Source: CAYFPX01 sp964519895
Lineage (GTDB): Bacteria > Myxococcota_A > UBA796 > CAJQPC01
Length of the DNA: 64,000 bases
Assembly: GCA_964519895.1 (NCBI GenBank)
Contig: CAZFLE010000004.1
Location: 82,179 to 146,178, forward strand
Reading direction: 5' to 3'
A model generated the notes under the pieces. That model saw only the letters and a list, made by a program, of their open reading frames with translations, was not told where the DNA came from and did not search any database. Shown piece by piece: positions 1 through 7,295 of the stretch. The translations under genes and the position numbers were made by a program. Numbering within the stretch: position 1 is the first letter of the stretch; every line of letters starts with the position of its first letter.

Positions 1-291
1 TTCGCCCACAAGGCCGACCTGTACATCGCCGACAGCCAGTACACCCCCGCCGAGTACGAGAAGAAGCGCGGCTGGGGCCACACCTGCTACACCGACTGCA
101 TCCAGGTCGCGATGGAGGCCCAGGCCAAGCGCATCGCCCTGTTCAGCCACGACCCGATGCACGACGACGACATGCTCGACGAAAAGGTCGCCGCCTGTCA
201 GGCCCTGGCCGCCCAGGCCGGCGGAGAGCTCGAGGTGCTGCCCGCGATCGAGGGCGAGGTCATCGAGCTGCACCCCCCCGCCAAGAGCTGA
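1..291 (+). CDS. MBL-fold metallo-hydrolase, C-terminal part
   Basis: This is the last 96 codons of a gene that begins outside the window. The visible part resembles the C-terminal end of metallo-beta-lactamase-fold hydrolases of the cyclic-nucleotide phosphodiesterase-like group. The segment ADLYIADSQYTPAEYEKKRG is followed by WGHT, and then by FSHDPMHDDDMLD, where His and Asp would be metal ligands. The nucleotide-binding half and the HxHxDH motif lie upstream and are not visible, so the substrate cannot be judged. The TGA stop is 6 bp before the next start, so the two genes may be cotranscribed. Confidence 0.7.
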   Translation, partial: FAHKADLYIADSQYTPAEYEKKRGWGHTCYTDCIQVAMEAQAKRIALFSHDPMHDDDMLDEKVAACQALAAQAGGELEVLPAIEGEVIELHPPAKS

Positions 292-297
292 AGGCCC

Positions 298-663
298 ATG
301 TCCGCGAGTTCTGCCCGCAGCCTGGTCATCGCGGTGATCATCGCGTTCACCGTCGCCCTGGGCTACCGCTTCGTCACCGACGCCGAGACTTCGATGGAGG
401 GCACCCTGGTGGTCAGCGAGGTGAGCGTGCTGCCCGACACCGCAGGCGACCGGGTCCACGCCATGGCCCAGGCCTGCGACGAGGGCGACGGGGACAAGTG
501 CTCCGCCCTCTTCAGCCAGTACGAGTTGCACCGGGACGGCCTGAGCGGGAACAGCGGGCCCCACCTGCGCCGCTTGTGCCGCAAGGGCTGCAAGCTGGGG
601 GCGACGGACCTGTGTGAGATGTGGCAGAACGGCGACAAGCGCTGCCCATTGGGCAACAACTGA
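298..663 (+). CDS. Small membrane-anchored Cys-rich protein (unknown)
   Basis: A 121-residue protein that I do not recognise. Residues 8-23 form one hydrophobic segment (an uncleaved anchor or signal), so the rest should face the periplasm. The C-terminal half carries six cysteines in pairs, including a CDEGDGDKCSALF segment that recalls the Sel1/TPR-like 'C..GDG..C..L' repeats common in myxobacterial secreted proteins. The start ATG is 6 bp after the upstream stop. No catalytic motif is visible; a disulfide-stabilised Sel1-like helical fold is only an inference. Confidence 0.6.
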   Translation: MSASSARSLVIAVIIAFTVALGYRFVTDAETSMEGTLVVSEVSVLPDTAGDRVHAMAQACDEGDGDKCSALFSQYELHRDGLSGNSGPHLRRLCRKGCKLGATDLCEMWQNGDKRCPLGNN

Positions 664-672
664 CCCCATCGC

Positions 673-1824
673 TCACGCGCGGCGCAGCACCAGCTCGGTG
701 ATCTCGCTCTCGGTGCCCGCTCGGTTGGGCGGGCCCCAGAACCCGGTGCCTCGGCTCACGTAGACCCAGGTCTGCTCGATCCTGTGCAGCCCAGCCACGA
801 TGGGCTGCACCAGATGAACCAGCAGGTTGAAGGGGAAGTACTGCCCCCCATGGGTGTGGCCGGAGAGCTGCAGATCGACCCCCAGCCGGGCGGCCTGGAA
901 GACAGCCTGAGGCTGGTGGGCGAGCAGCAGGCGCAGGTCCGAGTCGGGCGCGTCCAGCAGCGCCCCTTCGAGGTCGCTCTCGTGCTCGGGCAGCAGGTCC
1001 CCGGCCTTGCGGTCCGTGACGCCGGCCAGGCAGATCCGCGCCCCCTTCCAGGACAGCATCCGGTGCTCGTTCAACAGGGTGGGCAGCCCCAGGCGCGCGA
1101 CCTCGGCCACCCACGCCTGGGCCCCGCTGTAGTACTCGTGGTTGCCAGTCACGAACCAGGCGCCCAGGGGCGCGGCCAGGCCATTCAGGGGTGCTGTGTG
1201 CTCCCGGAGCTCGTCGACGGACCCGTCCACCAGGTCCCCGGTCACGGCGATCAGATCCGGTTCCAGCGCCTGGACCCGGTCCACGATGGCCTGGAGTGCC
1301 GGCCGCCGCATCAGGGCACCCACGTGGATGTCGGTGATCTGGACGATCCGGAGGCCCACCAGATCCGGGTGCAGGTCAGCGATGGGAATCTCCACGCGCT
1401 TGACCCTGGCCAGCCGGGTGGCTTCTGCGTACCCCACGGCGGCGGATCCACCAACGAGCCCCAGCACGCCCAGCTCCGCGAAGAAGCGCCGCCGCGCGGG
1501 ATCCGGAGGCGCCGAGACGCCCTCCCGCACCATGCGCACCACACGGGAGCCCAGGTCGAAGGCCGGCAGCACGAGCACCAGGACGCTGATCAGGCCCAAG
1601 CCGGTGAAGCCGATCGTGGCCACAGCCAAGGCCACAGGCCCCATGCCCAGGCGGTCGCCGACCATGAAGCTCGCGGGCACGCAGAGCGCGTGCAGCACCA
1701 GTCCGACCCACAGCGCCTTGCGCCAGCGCGGGCTCACCAGCCGCCCCAGGCGCCTGCCGAGGTAGCCGTAGAGCACCGACAGGATGGTGAGCACCATCCC
1801 GAAGAAGATCACCTGACGAAGCAT
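673..1824 (-). CDS. Membrane-anchored metallophosphoesterase (YkuE-like)
   Basis: A 383-residue protein with about four N-terminal membrane helices and a C-terminal calcineurin-like phosphoesterase domain. The metal-binding motifs appear in order: TDIHVG, GDLVDG, GNHEYY, a His in LLAHQP, and GHTHGGQYF. Related YkuE-type enzymes hydrolyse phosphoester bonds outside the cytoplasmic membrane, but the substrate here is unknown. The start at MLRQV was chosen because it opens directly into the first membrane helix; the frame stays open upstream, but that part is antisense to the PPOX gene. It is divergent from that gene, with only 27 bp between the two starts, so the promoters must overlap. Confidence 0.85.
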   Translation of the reverse strand: MLRQVIFFGMVLTILSVLYGYLGRRLGRLVSPRWRKALWVGLVLHALCVPASFMVGDRLGMGPVALAVATIGFTGLGLISVLVLVLPAFDLGSRVVRMVREGVSAPPDPARRRFFAELGVLGLVGGSAAVGYAEATRLARVKRVEIPIADLHPDLVGLRIVQITDIHVGALMRRPALQAIVDRVQALEPDLIAVTGDLVDGSVDELREHTAPLNGLAAPLGAWFVTGNHEYYSGAQAWVAEVARLGLPTLLNEHRMLSWKGARICLAGVTDRKAGDLLPEHESDLEGALLDAPDSDLRLLLAHQPQAVFQAARLGVDLQLSGHTHGGQYFPFNLLVHLVQPIVAGLHRIEQTWVYVSRGTGFWGPPNRAGTESEITELVLRRA

Positions 1825-1851
1825 CCGGGGGCATTGTGGCAGGATCCGGCC

Positions 1852-2223
1852 ATGCCCCATGCCCTGGCCTCCGAGAAGTACGTCTCGATCGAGACGGTCC
1901 GCAAGAACGGCCAGAAAAAGGCGACCCCGGTCTGGATTGCAGATCTGGACGGCAAGCTGGTGTTCGTCACCAACGACGACAGCTGGAAGGTCAAGCGCAT
2001 GCGGAACAATCCGGCGGTCCGGCTGGCCCCCTGCGATGTCAAGGGCGGCAACGTGGGCGAGTACGTGGCCGGAACGGCGCGCATCATCGAGGGCAAGGAC
2101 GCTCGGGCCCCGATCGACGCCGTGATCGGCGCGAAGTACGGCTGGCAGACCTGGCCGTTCGCCATCATCGGCTTCTTCAGCAGGGTGCCGCGGGTGGGCA
2201 TCGAGATCACCCTGGACCCGTGA
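1852..2223 (+). CDS. PPOX-class (F420/flavin-dependent) oxidoreductase
   Basis: A 123-residue single-domain split-barrel protein of the pyridoxamine-5'-phosphate-oxidase-like superfamily. The pattern of an N-terminal YVSIETVRKNGQKKATPVW strand, LVFVTNDDSWKVKRMRNNP and RLAPCDVKG is typical of the Rv2061-type PPOX family that binds F420 or a flavin. Which cofactor is used cannot be told from sequence. The stop codon overlaps the GTG start of the next gene (GTGA), suggesting translational coupling to a lipoprotein gene, an unexpected partner. Confidence 0.8.
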   Translation: MPHALASEKYVSIETVRKNGQKKATPVWIADLDGKLVFVTNDDSWKVKRMRNNPAVRLAPCDVKGGNVGEYVAGTARIIEGKDARAPIDAVIGAKYGWQTWPFAIIGFFSRVPRVGIEITLDP

Positions 2224-2564
2224 CTTCGACCCTCCTCGCTGGGTTGCTGGCCTGCAGCGGCGACCCGCCCGAAGCGCCCGTCCCGGAACCCGTGGACTGC
2301 GCGTCGTTGACCTCCATCCAGGAACGGGACCAGTGCCTGTGGCAAGAGATCTCCGAGCTGCCCTCCGATCAGTCCGCGTTGGTCCTGGACAAGGCGAAGG
2401 GCATCCAGGATGCGATGGTGCTCGGCTCCGCGGTGGACTCCTGGATCCGAGCCCATGCCGGCGACCTGCGCCGAGAGGAGGGCATGGCCCTGTGCAACCT
2501 GTTGTCGGGACCGGAGCAGCTCTCCTGCCGGCGACGGCTGCTCTCGCCGCACTTGCAGCACTGA
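2220..2564 (+). CDS. Short Cys-containing lipoprotein
   Basis: A 114-residue predicted lipoprotein starting at the GTG that overlaps the previous stop. The signal is short (VTSTLLAGLLA before the Cys, lipobox LLAC). The mature part has a CASL...DQCLW segment and a later CNLLSG...LSCRRRLLSPHL module. The latter resembles CPLTG...LCRQNWMIGHLAPHL in the next gene, so the two look like diverged paralogues in tandem. Function unknown. Confidence 0.65.
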   Translation: MTSTLLAGLLACSGDPPEAPVPEPVDCASLTSIQERDQCLWQEISELPSDQSALVLDKAKGIQDAMVLGSAVDSWIRAHAGDLRREEGMALCNLLSGPEQLSCRRRLLSPHLQH

Positions 2565-3217
2565 GCTGCACGACCACCTCGGCCCCACCCCAGGCGCCCG
2601 CACCCGAGCTGGTCGAGGGGGCCCGCCTTCCCGAAGCCGCAGAGTGCAGGCGCTATGCCGAGAACGCCGACGTGTGGCGCTACTGCATGGTCAAGCAGGC
2701 CCGCGACTTTCGCAAGCCGGCCGACGTGGAGCGTCTGTGCCCTCTGACCGGTGACCGGGAGCCCTTGTGTCGTCAGAACTGGATGATCGGCCACCTGGCT
2801 CCCCACCTGGGCTTCAGCACCCAGGAGCTGCTCGGCATCTGCGGGGACGCGCAAGACTGCAAGTTCGAGCTCCTGGACCAGCGCCCGAGTGACCGGGTCC
2901 TGGAACAGGTCGACCTGTGCGTCGACCACGCCGGCCGCCACACCAAGGACTGTGTCGGCCACGCGATGGAGCGCTGGGCTCGCACCCGACCCGACGTGGA
3001 CGAGTTCCTGCGGATCGGGGCCCAGGAGCGGCCCTATGCGCCCCTCGTGGGGAGCTTCCTGGGCGAGGTGGTGGCCTGCCAGGGCGTGGGCGCCTGTGAC
3101 GTGGTCCACGGGTCGATGAAGGAGCGCTGCGACCGCAGGCTCCGAGAGCTCACCGCGAGCCCGGAGCGGTGCGATCGGGGGCTGGGGGCGCCCCACGGCC
3201 CTCCAGGGGGCCGGTAG
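2492..3217 (+). CDS. Cys-rich lipoprotein, paralogue of the preceding gene
   Basis: A 241-residue protein. After a long Ala/Leu stretch comes LAALSC, a fair lipobox, followed by a Pro-rich linker and about a dozen cysteines spaced through helical-looking sequence. The GTG start was chosen because an AGGAGG lies 10 bp upstream, but it gives a 73-bp overlap with the previous gene; an in-frame CTG at 2525 is an alternative. The CPLTG...APHL module matches the end of the upstream neighbour. No function is recognisable. The start is the weakest part of this call. Confidence 0.6.
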   Translation: MQPVVGTGAALLPATAALAALAALSCTTTSAPPQAPAPELVEGARLPEAAECRRYAENADVWRYCMVKQARDFRKPADVERLCPLTGDREPLCRQNWMIGHLAPHLGFSTQELLGICGDAQDCKFELLDQRPSDRVLEQVDLCVDHAGRHTKDCVGHAMERWARTRPDVDEFLRIGAQERPYAPLVGSFLGEVVACQGVGACDVVHGSMKERCDRRLRELTASPERCDRGLGAPHGPPGGR

Positions 3218-3295
3218 CTACGCGTCGCCCAGCACGGTCAGGAGCGCGGCGCTGCTGGAGAAGCCCAGGGCGAAGAGGGCGAGGGTGAAGGTCAT
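3218..3295 (-). CDS. Possible 25-residue membrane micropeptide
   Basis: A very short frame encoding MTFTLALFALGFSSSAALLT plus five residues, hydrophobic almost throughout and ending in Asp-Ala. It has a good ribosome binding site (GGAG five bases before the ATG). Its stop lies directly against the stop of the convergent lipoprotein gene. It could be a real one-helix membrane peptide or chance. Conservation in relatives would decide. Confidence 0.3.
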   Translation of the reverse strand: MTFTLALFALGFSSSAALLTVLGDA

Positions 3296-3441
3296 GGGGA
3301 CTCCAGGGGTGCTGTGGATCTTGAATACACCCGTTGGACACCGGGGCAGCAGGGATCGGAAAGGGCTGGAACATGCTGTTACCTGAGCCGGCGTCGCGTT
3401 CCGCCTGGGAACCACACGCCCATGGCGATTAGGCTCCCCCC

Positions 3442-4437
3442 ATGAAGGTTCACGCCCTCCGCGCCTTTGGCCTGGAGAACCTCCGCCTGCAGGACCGCCC
3501 CGACCCCACGCCCGGGCCTGGCCAGGTGCTGCTGCGGGTCAAGGCGGTCTCCCTGAACTACCGCGATCTGCTCATGGTGCAGGGGCTGTACAACCCTCGC
3601 CAGAAGCTCCCGCTGGTGCCCTGCTCCGACGCCTGCGCGGTGGTCGAGGCCTTGGGCGAAGGGGTCACACGCGTGGCGATCGGCGATCGGGTCATCCCCA
3701 GCTTCATCCAGGACTGGATCGCTGGCGAGCCGGCCAAGGAGCTCCTGTGGAACACCCTGGGCGGCCCGCTGGACGGCACGCTGGCCGAGCGCATGGTGGT
3801 GGCAGACCACTGCCTGGTGCAGGCCCCGGAGCACCTGAGCGACGCCGAAGCCGCGACCCTGCCCTGTGCCGGCGTGACCGCCTGGAGCGCCCTGGAGGGC
3901 GTCACGGCGGGGGACACGGTGCTGGTCCAGGGCACCGGTGGGGTGAGCCTGTTCGCGCTGCAGCTCGCGGTGCTGCGAGGCGCCCGGGTGATCTGCACCA
4001 GCAGCAGCGACGCCAAGCTGGCGCTGGCCCGGAACCTGGGGGCTGCGGCGACCCTGAACTACGTCTCGACGCCGTCGTGGGGCAAGGCGGTCAAGGCCCT
4101 GACCCACGGCCGCGGGGTCGACCGCATCATCGAGGTCGTCGGTGGCGACCTGGCCCAGAGCCTCCGGGCCGTGCGGGCAGGCGGAACCCTGGCGCTGATC
4201 GGGATCCTGGGCGGGGCCAGCGGCCAGGTGAACCTGACCCGGATCCTGATGCAGGCCATCACGGTCAAGGGCATCATCGTCGGCCACCGCATGGGCTTCG
4301 AGGCCATGAACCGGGCCATCACCCAGCACCAGCTCAGGCCGGTGGTGGACAAGACCTTCGACTTCGACGACGCGCGCATCGCCCTGGACTACCTGAGCCA
4401 GGGCAAGCACTTCGGCAAGGTCGTGCTGGTGCTCTGA
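3442..4437 (+). CDS. Zinc-type alcohol dehydrogenase-like MDR oxidoreductase
   Basis: A full-length 331-residue medium-chain dehydrogenase/reductase. The N-terminal GroES-like domain contains LNYRDLLMVQGLYNP and VPCSDACAVVEALGEGV, and the Rossmann fold begins at DTVLVQGTGGVSLFALQLA near residue 155. The structural-zinc cysteine cluster is absent, as in the NAD(P)-dependent alcohol dehydrogenase/quinone-reductase-like subgroup, and the sequence HFGKVVL at the end is typical of it. It probably reduces or oxidises a small carbonyl or quinone with NAD(P)H; the true substrate is unknown. It stands alone between the short 3218-3295 frame and a repeat region. Confidence 0.88.
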   Translation: MKVHALRAFGLENLRLQDRPDPTPGPGQVLLRVKAVSLNYRDLLMVQGLYNPRQKLPLVPCSDACAVVEALGEGVTRVAIGDRVIPSFIQDWIAGEPAKELLWNTLGGPLDGTLAERMVVADHCLVQAPEHLSDAEAATLPCAGVTAWSALEGVTAGDTVLVQGTGGVSLFALQLAVLRGARVICTSSSDAKLALARNLGAAATLNYVSTPSWGKAVKALTHGRGVDRIIEVVGGDLAQSLRAVRAGGTLALIGILGGASGQVNLTRILMQAITVKGIIVGHRMGFEAMNRAITQHQLRPVVDKTFDFDDARIALDYLSQGKHFGKVVLVL

Positions 4438-4445
4438 GCGTGTGC

Positions 4446-4713
4446 CGCCGCCGATGGCGTCTCATCGCGCCCGAAAGTGCGCGTCAGCGACACCTACGCC
4501 GCCGATGGCGTCTCATCGCGCCCGAAAGTGCGCGTCAGCGACACCTACGCCNNNNNNNNNNNNNNNNNNNNNNNNNNNNNNNNNNNNNNNNNNNNNNNNN
4601 NNNNNNNNNNNNNNNNNNNNNNNNNNNNNNNNNNNNNNNNNNNNNNNNNNNCGCCGCCGATGGCGTCTCATCGCGCCCGAAAGTGCGCGTCAGCGACACC
4701 TACGCCGCCGATG
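4446..4713 (+). repeat. 51-bp tandem repeat array, interrupted by assembly gap
   Basis: Identical 51-bp units lie at 4446-4496 and 4497-4547, then four bases of a further copy, then 100 N. Another full unit follows at 4652-4702, with the first ten bases of one more after it. Sequence resumes exactly at a unit boundary, so the array is probably longer than shown and was collapsed in assembly. All three forward frames are open through the unit (51 = 17 codons), while the reverse frames contain stops. Each unit holds a GGCGT...ACGCC inverted pair. No gene is assigned. Confidence 0.9.
4552..4651. other. Assembly gap of 100 N
   Basis: Exactly 100 undefined bases inside the tandem repeat, the size many scaffolders use for a gap of unknown length. 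Distances and open frames across it are not meaningful. Confidence 0.95.
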
Positions 4714-5222
4714 ACGCGCAGTGGGCCATGGACAACGGGGACAACTCTGGCGCGACGTCGGGCGGCACCCACCGGATCCGGGTCCGGATCCGGAACCAGT
4801 GGGCGGCACGCCGCGGCCCCCTCGCGGAGTTGCCCCCATTGACCACAGCCCCGACTACGACGTGAAAAATGGAAGGACGGGGTCGGGCTCAGCAGCCGAA
4901 GGCCAACGCTGCCGGCACCGCCGACGTCGGTCCTTGCCCGCCCCCGCTTCCATCAGGCCCTTCTTTGTCTCGCCGTCGTCGGGCCTGTGGAGTCGTGGGC
5001 AGGTGCTTCAGTGACCTTGTTCCCGCCACCGACCTGGCGCGCACCTGTCCATGTCTCCACAGGCCGTCCCGCCACCCCTCGCCCCCACACATCCCAACCC
5101 AGAGTCATGCCCTGGACTCAAACCGTTATAGATCAGCGATCTACACACGAAATCCTAATGCTTAACAAAAGGTTCCTGACCCCTGTTCCGCTCGGCCCGC
5201 TGGGCATGGCTGCCGAATGCGC
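4714..5222. other. Non-coding region between convergent genes
   Basis: About 500 bp with no convincing gene; the small open frames here have Pro/Arg-rich, non-protein-like translations. It contains two copies of the palindrome CCGGATCCGG twelve bases apart (4772-4781 and 4784-4793). A perfect hairpin TAGATC-AGC-GATCTA lies at 5129-5143, in the only AT-rich patch (roughly 5100-5165). As the flanking genes converge here, the hairpin may take part in termination, but it lacks a T-run. Confidence 0.5.
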
Positions 5223-7295
5223 TCAGGCCCGGCGGCGCCAGGGCACCAGGCCCGCGAGCAGCCAGGGTGCCCACGACCCGCGCGGCGCGGTACTGGCGCA
5301 ACCGCAGCTTTCCTCCTGGGCTGGAGCGCCGGAGTCCGCGGGCTCCGGAAGGCTGTCCGTGGCCTCCGTGTCCAGGGTCGCGTCTGTGTCCCCGGTGGGC
5401 CCGCCCGTGTCCCCGGTGTCTCCTGTGTCGACCGGGGGCGGCTCGGCGTCGGCGCCGTCGCAGTCCTGGTCTACACCGTCCAGGGGCGTGTCCTCGGCGC
5501 CCGGATGGATGTCCGCCGACGTGTCGTCGCAGTCGGTCGTGGTGTCCGCGCCGTCGCCGTCCCGGTCCTCGACCGGGGCCCCCTCGCCGCCCCAGGCCCC
5601 CAGGTCGCTGACGCTCCCGTCCAGGTCCCGCCGCTCGGGATCCCCGGCGTCCTTGAACGGCGACGCCTGGCCGAAGCGCAGGTCGTCGTTGGTACAGTCC
5701 CCGTCGTCGACCCAGGACATGAAGCCGGGGTCCGCGACCACGTTGCCGTCCCGACCGTGCTCGGTCCAGAAGTACCCCCCCGCGTCGATGACCGCGTTGT
5801 CGAACCAGCCGTCGTGCCACAACAGCGACGCCGACGCCGTGCCGGCCTCCTGGGCGTAGACCCCATTGCCGGCCCGGGTGTGGGCGAAGACGTTGTTCGC
5901 GACGGTGCCGTAGGACCAGGACGTGTAGTACCCCCCGCCCCAGTCCGACGCGCTGTTGCCGACAAAGGTGTTCTGGGCGATGTCCCCCACGTAGTCGGCG
6001 TAGCGGTAGAGCCCCCCGCCCAGCAGAGCCACGTTGTCCTGGAAGACGTTGTTCGCGACCGTGTCCGCGCCGGTCCACTGAATCCCCAGTCCCCCGCCAT
6101 ACCCCCCTTCGTTGCCACAGAAGTGGTTGCCCGTGACGGTCGCTCCGTCGGCCACGTAGATCTCGACGGCACCGCCCACCGATCCGCCCCCGGACCGATT
6201 CCCCTGGAAGGTGTTGTCCGCCAGGATCATGTCCCGCCCGTACACCGCCCAGATCGCACCGCCCGCGCCCCCGGACACGTTGTCCGTGAACAAGCTGTCC
6301 CGGACCGTCAGGTCCTGGTCGCCATAGGGGTAGTGCCCGATGGCGCCGCCGCTCGAGGCCGCGGTGTTGTGGGAGAAAGTCGATCCGCTGACCGTCAACG
6401 ACGCCTCGTACCAGTTCGTCATGGCCCCGCCATACCCCCCGGCCACGTTGCCCTCGAACAGCCCGTCGGTCACCGTGATGCGGTTCCACCAGACCGCCTC
6501 GATGCCCCCTCCGGTGCTCCCAGCGCTGTTGCTGCTGAAGCTCACCCGGTCCATCGAGATGTCCGCGTCGGTGGCGTAGAGGTACAGACCGCCCCCGGTG
6601 CCGCTGGCGGTGTTGCCCTCGAAGACCACGCCTTCGAGGGACAGGGGTGTGTACCAGGAGACCACCGCCCCCCCGCCGGAGCCGTCGGCCGCGTGGTTGG
6701 CCAGCAGGGTCACGTCGACCCACGCCAGATCGTTGTAGGCATAGGCATAGACGCCGCCCCCACTCGTCAGCGCCTGGTTGCCCTGGAACACACAGGACGA
6801 CATCGCGAGGGTGACCCCCTGGTCGACGTAGAGCCCTCCACCATGGGCCGCCGTGTTGTGCTGGAAGGTGCAGTCCGTCAGCGAGACGGTCCCGTAGCCC
6901 AGGGCCGCTCCGCCACCGGCCAGGTCGTCCCGTCCGCTGTTCGTGACGACCAGGTCCGTCGCCTCCAGGCTCCCGCCGGTGACCGTCAGGCCGCGGCCGT
7001 GGGCGTTCTCCAAGGTCAGGCCCTGGAGCGTCACCGCCCCCTCGGCCACGCTCAGCACGGCGTCGCAGGCGTCGGGCCCTTCGAGGGCGGTCGACCCGCT
7101 GCCGTCCAGGCCGGTCAGCGTCACCGAGATCCCGCCGGTGTCCAGACACTCGACATAGGTGCCCGCGACGATTGCCACCGAGTCCCCGTCGACGGCAGCG
7201 CCCAGGGCACCGGCCACGGTCGCGTAGGCCTCGGCGTCCCCGGGATCCACGCTCAGGGTGGCGGCGGCCGCCAGTCCCGACCAGGCCAGGATCAC
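5223..7295 (-). CDS. Secreted parallel beta-helix protein with MopE motif and MYXO-CTERM
   Basis: A 690-residue exported protein. After a short signal sequence it has about fifteen right-handed beta-helix rungs of the 'N.A..GGG.Y' kind (pectate-lyase-like PbH1 repeats, roughly residues 80-500). Next come an Asp-rich metal-binding segment (EDRDGDGADTTTDCDDTSAD, near residue 575), an Asp-Thr-Gly linker, and a C-terminal Cys-Gly-Cys, hydrophobic helix and WRRRA. The last part is the MYXO-CTERM sorting signal. Its ATG overlaps the stop of the upstream propeller gene (ATGA), so the two are coupled. Such proteins act at the cell surface or outside; the ligand is unknown. Confidence 0.85.
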   Translation of the reverse strand: MILAWSGLAAAATLSVDPGDAEAYATVAGALGAAVDGDSVAIVAGTYVECLDTGGISVTLTGLDGSGSTALEGPDACDAVLSVAEGAVTLQGLTLENAHGRGLTVTGGSLEATDLVVTNSGRDDLAGGGAALGYGTVSLTDCTFQHNTAAHGGGLYVDQGVTLAMSSCVFQGNQALTSGGGVYAYAYNDLAWVDVTLLANHAADGSGGGAVVSWYTPLSLEGVVFEGNTASGTGGGLYLYATDADISMDRVSFSSNSAGSTGGGIEAVWWNRITVTDGLFEGNVAGGYGGAMTNWYEASLTVSGSTFSHNTAASSGGAIGHYPYGDQDLTVRDSLFTDNVSGGAGGAIWAVYGRDMILADNTFQGNRSGGGSVGGAVEIYVADGATVTGNHFCGNEGGYGGGLGIQWTGADTVANNVFQDNVALLGGGLYRYADYVGDIAQNTFVGNSASDWGGGYYTSWSYGTVANNVFAHTRAGNGVYAQEAGTASASLLWHDGWFDNAVIDAGGYFWTEHGRDGNVVADPGFMSWVDDGDCTNDDLRFGQASPFKDAGDPERRDLDGSVSDLGAWGGEGAPVEDRDGDGADTTTDCDDTSADIHPGAEDTPLDGVDQDCDGADAEPPPVDTGDTGDTGGPTGDTDATLDTEATDSLPEPADSGAPAQEESCGCASTAPRGSWAPWLLAGLVPWRRRA

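Noticed and set aside
4446..4713. CRISPR-like array
   Set aside because: The units are directly adjacent with no spacers, and no cas gene is nearby.
4772..4793. Paired CCGGATCCGG palindromes as an operator
   Set aside because: Far from any start codon and between convergent genes; short palindromes are frequent at this base composition.
4721..5014. Small open frame after the tandem repeat
   Set aside because: Pro/Arg/Gly-rich translation, no ribosome binding site and no protein-like pattern.
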